Below are positions 45,701 to 58,687 of a DNA stretch of 64,000 bases, piece by piece; the stretch's first letter is position 1; every line of letters starts with the position of its first letter. Location of the stretch: positions 1 through 64,000 of the forward strand of contig NW_002476216.1 in NCBI RefSeq assembly GCF_000189635.1, in the 5' to 3' direction. Made by a program: the position numbers and the translations under genes. Origin of the DNA: Tetrahymena thermophila SB210 (lineage: Eukaryota > Ciliophora > Oligohymenophorea > Hymenostomatida > Tetrahymenidae). The notes under the pieces are model-generated. The model had not been told where the DNA came from. It was given only the letters and a program-made list of their open reading frames with translations, and searched no databases.

Positions 45701-47303
45701 AGTACCGATAATATCAATATTAATATGAATATAGTTGAATTAAATATATTATAATTTTCTTTTTGTTCTTTTACTTACGCATTTAAGAAATAAATGTAAA
45801 AATTAAGTGCATGCCTTTATTAAAATTTGAGTAACTCTTGAATTGATAAACTAAGAATTAATCAATTATTTAACAAGAATCAATAATAAAAGAAATTTTT
45901 ATCATTACTTTAAAAGAATTAATCGCATCTTAGTAATTATAAATGTTGTAGATACGTTCGCCACAACTTAAAAATTTTTACTTTCTTAAATTACTCCTCT
46001 AAACATATTAAATAAGTACCAATAATAAAATTTTTTGCATAAATTAGAGAGAAACCTAAAGTTTTTAATTAACAATTCATGCGTCATTTTAGTTTTATAT
46101 TTTATTCATTTTATTTGCAATATTATTCATTAATTTTTCTTTATTCCTTATCAAATAAATTACTTAAAAAAACATTATAATATGCAATTAATTATTAGTC
46201 TATTTTGATATTTTGAAGACTTATTCATGCAAATAATTAAAATAAATTTAAATAAAAATAATTCAATTAAAAAAAACTATTATTTTTATTATTTATAAAA
46301 AATTTTGGTAAATTTACAATGTATTTTCGCATATTTTAGAATTTTAATGTGTGGATTACCAAAAATATTTCAAAATTGATTTACAAGATACGTCAAAATC
46401 ATCATTTGTATTATTTATATAAACTAATTTGAAATTATAGTTTAAAGTTATTTATCTAATCAATTGTAAGTTAGTGCATTGATTTCTAAAATGGAATTAA
46501 AAGTCTTATTTTCTCAAATAATAACTTTAATAAATTGTTGAATAAATGTATTAAGTCCCAATTTAATTAATTAATTAACAATTCTTTTGAAATGACATTT
46601 TTAATCTTCTTTTGTTTATTTACCATGTTTCTAAAACTACTTTAATTTGATTAAAGCAGAAATACTAAAAAATATTAATTGAGCATAAAAAAATATTTAA
46701 TTTTGCTAAAATCTAATTAAGAAACTTAAAATATTTTTTGTAACACACATTTTTATTATTAAAATTATTAGAATGAAAAAATATTTTGTTTGTTAAAAAA
46801 ATAAAATAAATAAATTTGATAATAAGAAATAAATTTCTTTTAAAATAGATTTTAAAAATATTTTATTAGAAATAAGATTTAATTCAATAAAAGTAGATTT
46901 TGTTATTTGTTTTTGAATATTTTTATCTAATTTTTATTCTGCTGATTTTAGAATCAATAAAGATATCAAAAATATTCAAATTCTTTTCTTGGTGTTAATT
47001 GAAATTAAAAATTGTATTGATATTTACTACTGGATTTTAAATAATATAAAAGTGAGTTTAGATAGTTAAATAAATGTAGTAGGAAAGATAAGATATTTCA
47101 TAGCAACCTTAACAAACATTCGGAGTTTAGTAGCCTTTTTAAAATTACTCAGGTGCATAAATTCAAAACAACTTCTCTTCCTTGCCAAATGCTTCAAGCT
47201 ATATGTTTGTAAATAGTTATTCAATTATGCATTTTAAATGATGTTTGGATCCATTTGTAATTTAAAATTTTGAATTAAGAATAGGACAGCAAGGGAATAA
47301 ACT
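45701..47303. other. Divergent intergenic region
   Basis: Separates two divergent genes, so it holds both promoters. Uniformly AT-rich, with no coding frame or RNA gene recognised and no repeat beyond short A/T runs. Confidence 0.5.
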
Positions 47304-50300
47304 ATGAATGATCCAATAGATAACGAGTAAATTTATTTAAATTAATAGTTAACTTACACGATATAAATTTATTTTAAATGTTTATACATAACTTTAATTT
47401 AAAAGTATGGCTTTGAAGACATTATATTCAAATTAAAAGTTTCAACCAAGTTTTGAAAATCCAGCAGCATCGATAAATGAGGAATAAAAATCAAATCAGT
47501 TAATAAGTTAATACAACTAGTAATAGCAACCATAAGATAGGTTGAACACATATTAATATTCTTATTCTCCCAACGAGGTAAACGTTTATGAATAGGATCT
47601 TTCTGAGTAAAAATTTAATTAGTAAATTCCTAATTCTACTCTTCCTCCTCTAGCCTAAATTCCTCCAAGGGGTTTTATTTAAGAGCCTGCTTATAGCACG
47701 CATGTAAGATCTTACTCAATAGAAAGACCTCCAGTTCCTGTTGTACCTTCGACTGCTCCTCCAAAATTAGCGACATAACTTCCATCACCATATAAGCCTC
47801 CTTAATAGCCACCATTAAATACTGAAAATTAAGATTATATAGTGTACTTAAATAACAGTCTTAGAGACTACTAAGAGAAATGCGAGCAATATTAATTTCA
47901 ACTTAACAAGCTTAGGGAATTCACAAGAGTAAATACATATTTTTTTGATTAAAGCTTAAAAAGTTTCAGATTAAATTATTTTATATTTAAATTATAATTT
48001 TAAAAGTTTTGAATTAATTTTTAAATATTTTATTATTTAGGAATAAGATAACATTATATCAGCCAAAATGAGTTTAATAGATACAATATAGTCAGAAGTA
48101 AGCAATTTATACTAAAATAGATATTAGCTGGATTATGAATATAATAAATTCTATTTAGGTAAATCTTCTGAGGGCAGAGTATGATAAGGTCTTCAATGAC
48201 CTCTTGTAATATAAGGACACTCTTAGAAAATTTTATACATTATACATGGACTAAGAATAGTTTATAAATGATTTAAAATTAAATAACACAGATTTGATTA
48301 TTGGAATTGATAGACAAGGAACTAAAAACATAGAATTGATGGTAACTTGGTTATTTTGTTTTTTTAAATTGATTTTCATTTTTCAAATTAGGACGAAGTA
48401 AAAAATTTATTAAGCGATAAAGAGATGCTTAGATTCAGAATGTAAGAATTTCAAAAGAAATAAGATTTCGACATAGAATCTATCAAAAAGTAAATGTAGT
48501 AAAGAGATGATGTAATTAATAAATAAACGAATTGTTTTAAAACAAACTTACTTTTTATAGTTTATTAAAATAATTATTTTTCATTTAAATAAATAAATAA
48601 AAAAATAAATAGGATGTCAGTAACATAAGGAAAAAATTGAATGAAGTAATTGAAGCAAAAAGAAGGGTTGAAGAGGATAAAGAAAAAGATCACTTTGAAA
48701 TTGAGCACTTAAAGAATAGAGTAAATTAAGAATAAAAAGAAAAAGAAGTAAAGATCATTTAATTTGAGAGAGCTATGCAAAAAGAATAAGAAGAAAAGGC
48801 CAAGATAATTAGCGAACTAAATTAGAAAGTTCATGATTTACAAATTTAAAATAACAAGTTGCTTGATGACAGCAAAATTTATGTAAAAGAGCTTTAAAAT
48901 CTAGCAAGAGAACTCAAAAATAAGGAATTTGATGTAAATTAATTTAAATTATTTTTAAAATGATAAATTTAAAATTTTTGGGTTGTTTTGCATTGATTGA
49001 TGTGATAAAATAAAAAGAGTTTATAAATTATTTTTGCAAATACTTATTAATTAAAAGCTTAAAGAGTCATTTAATGATTGGATAGATATACCAATCAAAA
49101 AATATATTAAATGTAAATTTTATGATTTTAAAGCAATTCTTGAAAAGAAATTTGCAAGCAAGGGATTTGATTTAGATTGCTTCATATAAAAATTATTCTT
49201 TAAACATAAATGAAAGCAAAAAAATGAATATTGTCGTACAAAAACTAGCCAAATAAGTTTTCATATTTTTGAATAATAATTTCATGGTTTTTTATAATAG
49301 TATAGCAGATTGAAAGAACAAAGTTACAACATGAATAAGTAACTTGACTTTAATTCAACGCAAACAGCTGAGATGATTAGGAAAGCATTGAAGGATTTCG
49401 CATTAAGACACGAGAAAAGTCATTTGGATAAAAGAAAAATACCATTAATGATAGACAAGTTTATGGATGTAATGCAAGAAAATAATAATAGATAGTCTAA
49501 AATACTGGCTATGAATCTTTGGAAAATAAAATTTATGCTCAGATAGAAAGAAAGATAAATAAAAGTGAGTTTATTCTTTTTTTTTTGGTTCTATTTAATA
49601 TTGGGACCTTTTTATACATTAGGAAATGACTAAAGATGAGAATGAAGCTGAAAGTATTTCTTCGAACTTTAGAAACCATAGCATATTTTTAGCAGAATTA
49701 GGAATGAAAGCTATGGAATATATTCGTTTGCAGGTTGCATAACTCAGTTATTAGGTATTTGATACAGTTCTTACTACGTGTAACAGATAAAAAATGTAAA
49801 GTTTTTTATTTTCATTATAAAAAATGATAGTTAACTAAAATATAAATTCGAAATTAATTAATTTGGTTAAACATTTTAAGCTGTACAAAAGTTAGTTAAA
49901 CAAATAAAATTACTTATGATTAATTTGACAGTTGATGCAAATTATTTATTTACTAGAATTAAATAACTCTTACATATTTCAACCAATATATAATTTTAGA
50001 AACTCGCTGATATTATTTGTAAACGAAGTGAAGAAAATGAGATCTTGGACAGCGCTAAAGATATCACTGGATGCATACTATTTAATTAAACAGAATTTGA
50101 TTGTTTTTTTAAAATAGATAAGGAATTTACAAAAGCTGACCAGTCTTGAAAGAAAATTAGAAATTAATACAGGGTAATTTTTAGTAGCAAAGGTTCCAAA
50201 CACATATTTATTTATGTTTGTTTGTATATTTGAAAAGGGAAATGTCAAACTTTAAGGTAGAAATTAGAGATAATATGAACTAACTTATTTAAAAATTGAT

Positions 50301-50493
50301 CAGAGAGGCTAATGATAGCAGAGAAAGAGACAGATTTGATGAGAATTCTAATGTTTGCTTCTTGTACAAGCTTCTTGCTATCAAAAAAAAGAGCAAAACT
50401 CCTCAAGATAATAAAATAATGAAATTTGACGAAGATTTGCTTATTGTCTTAGATGATAAGATTTGCTCTGCTCTTCGTTAAGAAGTAAGTTGA
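47304..50493 (+). CDS. Coiled-coil protein with Pro/Gln-rich N-terminus, multi-exon
   Basis: Exon 1 is short (MNDPIDNE from ATG 47304), then an intron of about 80 nt joins DMALKTLYSNQKF. A disordered Gln/Pro/Ser-rich segment (for example RPPVPVVPSTAPPK, PYKPPQQPPLN) covers roughly residues 10-190. From about 47830 the protein becomes coiled-coil, rich in E, K, L and Q: SLRDYQEKCEQYQFQLNKL, KEMLRFRMQEFQKKQDFDIE, NIRKKLNEVIEAKRRVEEDK, QNLARELKNKEFD. Later exons (49300-50493) remain alpha-helical (TAEMIRKALKDFALRHEKSH, SNFRNHSIFLAELGMKAME). It ends CSALRQEVS with TGA at 50491-50493; GTAAGT just before this stop could alternatively be a donor. No named family was recognised. Inferred structural, cytoskeletal or basal-body-type protein. 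Confidence 0.75.
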
Positions 50494-50801
50494 TAAAAAG
50501 CTAAACATAAAAAATACACACAAAAAACCTAACTATCCTAAGACAACCATGAAAAAATAACATACATTTAATAAATATATAAATAAAATGATAATTTCTA
50601 AATACTAAATAAAAATTCTATTTTATACTTAAAATATTTCCTTTTTGTAAATAAATTTCCTTTAATCAAATCTTAAATATTCAAATCTATACAAAAATTA
50701 ATTAATTTCCTTCTTTCTTCTATAAACAGCTTACATTTATTTTTAAATCTTTTCAATTTTAGAAGCAATTTTGCTTTTAAAAACAAAAAATTTTAATAGA
50801 G

Positions 50802-50870
50802 TTTTTAGGTTACTTTTACTGTGTAAAGCAGTATAATCTTTAATTAAAGTAACTCTTAGTGACCTAAAAA
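50802..50870. repeat. Imperfect inverted repeat able to form alternative hairpins
   Basis: Left arm TTTTTAGGTTAC and right arm GTGACCTAAAAA match at 11 of 12 positions. An inner GTAAC block (TTAAAGTAAC) can also pair with the same left arm (GTTACTTT), giving two mutually exclusive folds. Confidence 0.6.
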
Positions 50871-52746
50871 AAAAAAATCACTTAGACTCATCATAAAAAA
50901 ATAAATGATTTGAAAGTAACTCAATTTTAGAATCTTAAACTGAAAAAATCAAAAATTCGTTTAATTTTAAATTATAAAAAGAGAAAATCTTTCAAATAAT
51001 CTTTCTTGATTTAAATTTTTTCAGGTTTTAAAAATACAATTTATGTATTTATTTTATGTTATAGATCAAATTTCTGATTTAGTTTATTTCTTTTTATTTA
51101 GTAAGAATTCATTAACTTTTTACATAAATCAAAATAAATTAAGAAAGGAGTGAATATTTATTTGTTATTAATTTGTGAGGTAAACCAAATAGCAAATATT
51201 GAGTAAATATTAAATTTCTTTTAAATTTGATTTTATTTTAGAAATATCATGCAATACTTTAAAATAATAATATCAATAATTCATTAAAATCATATTAATC
51301 ATTTAAATAAATTAATCATAAAAAATAACCTAATTGATAGACCTTTTTCTTAATCAAATTTCAGATATTTGGATTTTAAATTATCATTTAATATTGAATT
51401 TAAGAATTAATAAGAATGAAAGAAAGCTTATAACAATATTTATTTATTTATATATTATTTTTAACTGGGGATATGACAATCAATCAATAATTTAAAAATT
51501 TATTTGTAGAAAGATTTATTGATAAAGTAAAGATAAAATAATCAATTCAAAGTTTAATGGGTTTTTTTTGTTTTAACGAAGGTTATTATAACTGTTAGCT
51601 ATTGTTAGCAAGAATTTTCAACTGCAAATCAATTAAATAAAGTGTTGTAGCTATTAGAATTACAATGTGATAAATAATATTCCAGTACTTTTATGGAAAT
51701 TTATCTATTTCAATCTATATTCTTTGAATTGACAAAAAATAAAAGAAATTAGCTTTGCTATTAAATTAAATAGAAAAATATTGAATAAAATAGTACTTGT
51801 AAGTGAACTAATCACTGGCCAGCAATCCGAAATAAAACAAACAAAACAAAACTATTTCATCGAAATTGTAAATATAGAATCTACTACTAATAATAATTTG
51901 ATGATTTCTTAATATAAGTTGTTGTATTTCTTTCTGCCGTTTTTTTATCAGTGAATTTAGCGTTACTAAGAACTTTATTTGTGAATTGAAAAATATTATA
52001 TTCTATGCTAAAGTCTTCTTTAATTTTAAAGCAAAAATATCTTAAATTTTTAATGTATTTAAATACTTAATAATCAAATCAGATACTTCTTTTTACTTAA
52101 TTATTATTGTATTGTTTTATAATTAAGAAAGAACTCAACTGAAAAATATATTTCTTATTATAAAAATATTCGAAAAGCTTTCATTATTTATTTGCTCATA
52201 ATCTAAATTTTTCTCCCTAATAATTAGTTTATAATATAACAAGATATAATTTTTTCTATCTGGCGCATTGTTTATTTTTAATGAAATTAAAGATTATCGA
52301 CTTACATAAATGTTAATTATAACTTTTATATACATAAAAAACTTAATATAAAATTGGATTATAAGAAATATTATTTGTTAATGGAATAAATGATAGAATT
52401 TATAAAATATCAAGCCAAATAATTTAAACAAATTGATGTTATCAAGGATATCTCTAAAATTTTAAATTTTGAATGGATTTATTTAATTAATTGCTAGCTA
52501 TTTTAAATAAAATTGATTGCTAGGTATGTCTTAAAAATAATTATGATTTTCAAATATTCAATTTTTTTGTGTACTTTTATATCATGTTTTTGTGGTTTGT
52601 ACTATTGAGAGGTTATATGAAATTATCTAAGTATTTATAGGTAAAGTTCCTAAAAAAACGTAAATTAATTAATGATTAATATTATCAAGATAAAAATAAT
52701 TATATATATTTACTATTTCTTTAAAAATAGATAAAATATATAGCTA

Positions 52747-52765
52747 GCTGCTGCTGCTGCTGCTG
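52747..52765. repeat. (GCT)6 microsatellite
   Basis: Six consecutive GCT units in a non-coding AT-rich stretch; neighbouring TAGCTAGC extends the local symmetry. Not within any supported reading frame. Confidence 0.9.
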
Positions 52766-53116
52766 AAATCATATAAATATTGGATATTAAAAATGTATGG
52801 AAAATAAATTAATAAAAATAGTGTATATAATCTTAATAAGAATTAGTTTAAAATAAAACAAAATTTTTTTGAATCCGTCTTCGAATTGCAAACAAAAAAG
52901 ATAAAAAACATAATTCAAAATTTTTTGATAGCAAGGAAACAAACAAACAAATAAGCAAAAAACAAGATCTAACAAAATAATCATTCACTTTAGATAAATA
53001 GGTTCAAACAGAAGCAATTATTTGTAATAAAATAAATAAATAACAAAAAATTCAATTAAATCAAAAAAAACAATAATTAAATAAATTAACAAAAACCCAT
53101 TCTACGATAATTAATT

Positions 53117-53440
53117 ATGGGAAGTTCTTGCGTCACTGGTAAAGCTAAAAACTATAAATCCAAGCCTGATAATGCTCCTAAGAAAGAAGGACATGTTGAA
53201 AATCCTGAGGAGTTCAAAAAGTAAGCTGATTTGATCACTTACTAACATAAATTCCCCACAATTAGACCTCTTTTAAATAACGATTTGTATAAAAGCAGGT
53301 TATCTTAGAATAGGAAAAATACTTTAGAATATATTGATTAACTCTAATAAGCTCAAGTCTAAAAGAAGATATCTTCTTAAAAAACATCATCTCTTTCATA
53401 AGTATCTATGAATTTTTAGGCCACCAGAGTAGTCATATGA
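53117..53440 (+). CDS. Small acylated (MGSSC) hypothetical protein, 107 aa
   Basis: A single exon from ATG 53117 to TGA 53438-53440. The N-terminus MGSSCVTGKAKNYKSK carries a Gly2 myristoylation-type signal with Cys5 available for palmitoylation and a basic patch, so it is probably anchored to the inner face of a membrane. The body (NPEEFKKQADLITYQHKFPT, NNDLYKSRLSQNRKNTLEYI) is helical and charged, becoming Gln/Ser-rich toward the end. The ATG lies in an A/T-rich leader (AATTATGG). It has a higher GC content than its flanks and clear codon bias. No named family; similar short dually acylated proteins in protists act at cilia or pellicle membranes (inference). Confidence 0.75.
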
Positions 53441-54360
53441 GTAGCTTTGAAATAATTTTTTTGGAATAAAACTTAAACAAATAGTTATCAAGCTCATTCA
53501 TATTTGATTGAGTGGAATCAAACTGAGTCTGTCTCTGCTCTGTCTCCCTTAATCCTTTACATTATATCTTTAAAATAAAAATCTTAAAATTAACATTCTT
53601 AGCAATATAAATATAATGCTAACTCAATAAATAAATATATATATATTTTCTACATCAAAAAAAATCCAACATCTTAGCTATCTCTGAAAGGTTTTTCCTT
53701 ACAACCTTAAAATGTTTAAGCAATAAATGATATCCGAATGTTCTTAATTAAAGAAATAGATTTTGTCATAGCCACTTTGAAACAAATTTTTGAGAATAGA
53801 TGGATGAAATGGAGATATAGAAAAAAGTAATTAGTCTAAATACTATTAAGTAGAATAATAATAATTTAATCTATCTTAGAAGTATTAAAAGACATGTAAA
53901 TAAATAAAATACTAAACCAAACAATTAATTAAATAATTTACTAATTTATTTATTTTAAGCATATTGCCTGCCTGCTATCTTCCTCTTTTTCTGCAATAAC
54001 TAATTAAAATCATCAATATAATAAATAACCTACATTTATATAATTCACATATAATTACTCTATATATTAAATATAATCTTAATTAAACTTGCTTTCATAT
54101 ACATATACACATCTCTTACATACTATACAATCTTATTTATTCAAAAATATGTTTACCATATTTTAAATCACTCATCATAATTTAACGTCCTCTCTGTATT
54201 ATGTATTTTTCTACTAATAAATAAATATCTTTAGTGCGCTGGCTGATTTTGTTTTATCATCACTTTTACTTAATGGCTGGTTAATTTTATTTAAGTTAGG
54301 TTATAATAAAAAAATGAACCGGCGACAATCATCAATAAATCAATAAACAATAAATAAATA
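53441..54360. other. Intergenic region before the tandem duplication
   Basis: Includes a short TTTGATT/AATCAAA stem near 53498-53519 in the probable 3' UTR of the MGSSC gene. A plus-strand frame from about 53740 is open for more than 200 codons but turns into repetitive A/T-derived sequence after the first ~35, so it is treated as chance. GC rises slightly at 54236-54330. No gene is supported. Confidence 0.4.
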
Positions 54361-57300
54361 ATAAAATCTATTTCAAATTTGAAATATTTAAATGCAGATT
54401 ATGTCAGTGATTTGCATTACATTCTAAGATAATTAAATATATTTATTTATCTAACTATTTAATAAATAAAATTTGAAATAAAATAATAAAAAGCAAACAA
54501 GTGTATGTATGAACTCCTCTAACTATTATCTACTCTCTTTTAATTTTGAGCCTTTTAATTATATTTTGCATGTTAATTTAATTTTTATGATTAGCATTAA
54601 TCCAATTTTTGTAGAGTTTGTTTGTAAAAAAAATTCAAATTCATTGATTAGCAAATTCGTGGTTTTATTTAATCATTCAAACATACTAATTAATTTCTTT
54701 TTATTAACTTACATCAATAATTAAATTTATTTATTTATTTATCTCTTTACCTCGTCTTCCAAAGAAAAGTAAGATTGATTTATTTATTTTTTATAAAGGA
54801 TTTTTAAATAGTTAGTGGTTAAAATTAATAATTTTATAATAAACAAATAACTTCTCTAGTAAGTATTTATTTTGAAAATCACTCTTGGTAAGAAATATCA
54901 TATAAATCAAATTTTAATGTCTAAATATATTAATTTAAAATAGCGTTCACCCCATTAAAATAAAATGACAATATATCTTTTTAATATAAAATTGAAAACA
55001 CATTCTTTTCTCTTTAAAATTGCTTGATTTTTTAGCTTGTTTATTATTCATTAACCTTTATGAATTTAGTTTTTCTTCTAAAAAATGTGGTAGGTGGATG
55101 TCTTACAATTAATTTTATTCATTATTAATAAATTTTTTAATTTAAATGATTCTCTTACAATCAAAATTTAATAGAATTTATTGGCTATTTAATAAATTTA
55201 ATTGCTAAAATATATTAATAGGTTGCGTATTAACTTACATAGATGTTTTATATTCATATTATAATAAAAAATAAATATTTTAGTTTATTTTTTATATTAT
55301 TTGCTCTTGATGAACTTCAATATAAATTAAATTAGTATTAAAGATACTTCAATTTAAAATTTATTTTCTTAACAAATTTTAAAATACTTGTTTTTAAAAA
55401 ATTTTAAGTTTAGAAATTTAAAATACAATTAACTAATTCTAAAAATGCAAAGTTATTTTTGTAAATTATGGTCCAAAATGTATTTATATTATTTTGCTTA
55501 AATAGACATAAAATAGGGTTATTATATTTTAGTATTAATAAGTGTTAATTAATTTGCCTCTTTTTCTTATTTTTTAATTCAGGTAAATAATCAGAAACAT
55601 TATTTGTATATTAAATGTGATTTATAATAATCTTAACATAATTTAATAACAACACTCTATAATACTAAGTAAGCAAATATTAAGAAAGAATACAATTTAT
55701 TTATAATATTTCCAAAAAATGTCTAAGATAAATTTATGATTATATTTAAAATTATAATATCTAAATAAAATTGAGTAAAAAATTATAAATTTACGAAATT
55801 TGCTGTGTGGAATTTTATAATATTTCTAAAATATAATAAAATAAAAATAATAAAAGAAAGAAAACCATTTTAAAGTAATTTTGATTTGACATAAATTTTA
55901 CTTTATTATGAATGAAATGATTGGTTAATTTTAAAAGATGGAGAATTATATTTATATTTTTAAAATATTTAGTAGAGTTAAATGACTTGATAATAACCAA
56001 ACTGATTTAATGAGGTAAAAATGAGTGACGAAAGAAAATGTTACCAACATTAAAATTTTGATGTATTATTAAATCTTATTAAAATAAAATTTAAAGTAAA
56101 ATTTTCTAACCTTTAAAATTTCTTCTTAATGATGAACCCAGTAAAAGAAATAAATAAAAACTAAAATTTAAGTTAGTTATAACCTTATTAATAGTTGGTG
56201 CTACCTTGAAATAAAAATAATATATAAATTAATTAAAAAAACAATACTTTAAGTATCAAAAAAATTATTAAAAAATTATAATAATTTACAATTTACAATT
56301 TTAAGATGCTTCTCTCAAAATTTGATTTATTTTCACAACCTTTCCTTTTTAATTTAAATAATAACCAGTTTAAAAAAGGAACAATACAGGGTTTACTTTT
56401 GTCTTTGGGAATCACAGGGACAATACTTGCATATTTTATTTACTTAACCTATCAATTTTTCTAAAATAAAATAGACCCTATTTTCAGATCATAAAATTTT
56501 GTCTCTAATGACCTAATAGAAGTGCCTTTGCACGAAGATTTGGTAGCTTTTTAATTTGTTCATAGTCCTTAATAGACCCTTGATTAGTTAGAACAAAAAA
56601 TGAATAAAACATATATTGTACCTATGGCTACTTTTGCATTTGAAACAACAGGTGCTTACAATTAAACTTTTCTAAATATCTCTAAATGCTCTAATCCTGA
56701 TCTTAATGGCTACTATTGTTTAGATTTCTCTACCTTGGCTAATAGTAGTTTAATTAGTAACTTTAAGAATAATATTTTTTCTGTTATAACACTCCTCTTT
56801 TATCCTTGCCCAACTACAGATAACATAAAGACATTCGTTCCAGATAATTGTGCTAGCCAAAGCGATATTGACAATTTTGCTAATGATGCTTATACTTCAC
56901 TTCGTTTAAGGCTGTTTACTTAATAATACAATACTACTAGCAAATAAACCCAAACTAATTTTAAGTAATTTTAGATGTTTCCTTAGTCAGATTAATACAT
57001 TTTGAATAGGTAATATGTATAAAACCAAATAACAAAAGTGAAAGATGGCCTTATCATTTAATCTGAATCTGAATATAATGCTCCTATTTCCTATACATAT
57101 GATAATCAATATTTTCCAAATTACTAGAATCCTTATATCTAAGTTAGTATTCAAATAGAAGAAGTTATTTACTAAACATCAATTTAATTTTCAACTTTCC
57201 CACAGATTTTAGCATTAGTTAACAGTGCTTTTAGTCTTTTAATATTTTTGGGAATCTTTTGTAAAAAATTTGCAAATAAGTCAATTTTGTAGGATTTTTT

Positions 57301-58687
57301 TTGCATTTTTTTGCAAAATATGCATTAAAATCTTTACGAAGAAGTTTTGAAACAAAATAATCTTTTTTAATCAAATGCTTGTAATACTCAAATAGAGACA
57401 TAATAAAATAAATTGATAATTGGATAAGAATTCACTGAAAGGGAAGTCCTTAGCAGCCTTAATATACCAAATTTCATAACAAAATCTAGAGAATATATTG
57501 AACTAAGTTAATAGCTATAAATAAATACCACCCGGAATGAAAAAGACGAAATTATCGAATCTGAAGAAGGTAGAATGCAGTCACAGCCTGATTAATATAA
57601 TAACAATTAATAATTTGAATTTTAAAATAACGTTATTAATTAAAATAAAAAAAATTAAAATTAGTAAATAGATGAAGGTAGTAAATTTGGTAACAATAAT
57701 TTTCTATCAAGTGATCGAAGTGACATAAGAAATTCAAATGAATAAACTTATCTTGAAAACTTTAATAGTTTACCTATAAGGTAAACAGGTCCTTATAGAT
57801 AAAGTCTTTTCTAAAATAGTAATTAAAATTCCTAAAGAGATGTTTTACACAATTTACATTCTTAGAATAACATTTCTAAAAAACCAAAAATTGAAAAAAC
57901 CAATCCTATAAAAACTCAAGAAATCAATCTAAATTTTTCATAATAGAGTCAAAACATTTAACAAAGCTAATCGAAATCTAACAATTTATAGGATTCCATT
58001 AAAATAAAAACTGAATAAAGTAAGATGAGTGATTAAGCCAAAAAAAAAATGAATACAATTGAATATTACACTTAAAAGCTGAAAGTTATTTAGGATATCA
58101 ATATTTTTAAAAAATTTACATCAATAAATTTCGGATATTGGTATTTAAATATATTTTTTTTTTAAATTTAACAATCTTTATTAAATTATTAAGGTTTTCT
58201 ATTTAGAAGAGACTCAAAAATTTTAAAATCTTCAAAAAATAAAGCGAATAACAGGATCAAACAAATCTAAGTTTATAATAAAAAACCTTTATAGAATAGT
58301 AAGTGTTAAAGAGTATGAGTATCATTGATCTATTAAAAGATATCATATTTATTAAGAAGTCAATCATGGTTCTATTAACTAAAGATCAGTTAGCAGCAAT
58401 GAAGCTTGTTGGTTACTCAGAGAATTATATCTAAGACCATTACCTTAAAAAAGACACTCAAAATAAAGGTTTTTCTTTTATACTAAATATAAAATGTTTT
58501 ATTTTTAATACTTTTAATATTAGATAAAAGAGGTACATACTTTGAGAATTAACTAGACATTTTAGATTCAACAGAATTATCTTGCTAATATATTAAAAAA
58601 TTCATTCATAAGTGCACCAATAGCAAAGTATTAGATAAAGTAGATCAAAGAATTTTATCTTCAATAAATAAAAATATAATTAAATGA
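54361..58687 (+). repeat. Tandem duplication, unit 1 (upstream block plus copy A gene)
   Basis: The stretch from about 54361 (AAAATCTATTTCAAATTTGA) to the copy A stop is repeated at about 59478-63863 with offsets of 5.1-5.2 kb. Matching landmarks include AAACAAACAAGTGTATG (54493/59595), GCGTATTAACTTACATAGAT-like sequence (55225/60297), GCCTCTTTTTCTTATTT (55556/60621) and GGTAAAAATGAGTGACGAAA (56014/61201). The ~1.9 kb upstream block differs by many small indels, while the coding exons are more alike. Confidence 0.9.
56306..58687 (+). CDS. Two-segment membrane protein, copy A (757 aa)
   Basis: Three exons (56306-58140, 58194-58468, 58524-58687) with introns of 53 and 55 nt; all splices keep frame. 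The N-terminus MLLSKFDLFSQPFLFNLNNN leads to a first membrane segment (GLLLSLGITGTILAYFIYLT, residues ~30-52). A ~240-residue loop has Asn-X-Ser/Thr sites (NKTY, NQTF, NISKC) and conserved Cys (SKCSNPDLNGYYCLDF, YPCPTTDNI, VPDNCAS). A second segment follows (QILALVNSAFSLLIFLGIF, ~310-330), then a long Gln/Asn-rich cytoplasmic tail. The C-terminal module (LLTKDQLAAMKLVGYSENY, DILDSTELSCQYIKKFIH, VDQRILSS) is the best conserved part in copy C. Glycosylation sites put the loop outside the cytosol. Function unknown. Confidence 0.9.

Larger units (their letters stand above)
50494..53116. other. Long AT-rich intergenic region with a structured repeat and a doubtful minus-strand gene
   Basis: Contains the inverted repeat 50802-50870 and a GCT microsatellite (separate entries). 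On the minus strand, two adjacent open segments look weakly protein-like: 52074-52307 (from ATG, MQVDNLQFHQKQTMRQIEKI) and 51857-52060 (YIKNLRYFCFKIKEDFSIEY, ending in TGA at 51857-51859). They could be two exons of one small gene, but no standard-length intron joins them cleanly. The remainder shows nothing. Confidence 0.4.

Noticed and set aside
53740-54420. Plus-strand frame open for over 200 codons (MFLIKEIDFVIATLKQIFEN...)
   Set aside because: Only the first ~35 codons look protein-like; the rest is A/T repeat translation, and the absence of TGA is expected by chance in this composition.
54509-54724. Short ORF MNSSNYYLLSFNF..., also at 59608-59802
   Set aside because: Kept in both duplicated units but diverging by indels and non-conservative changes; better explained as conserved upstream non-coding DNA.
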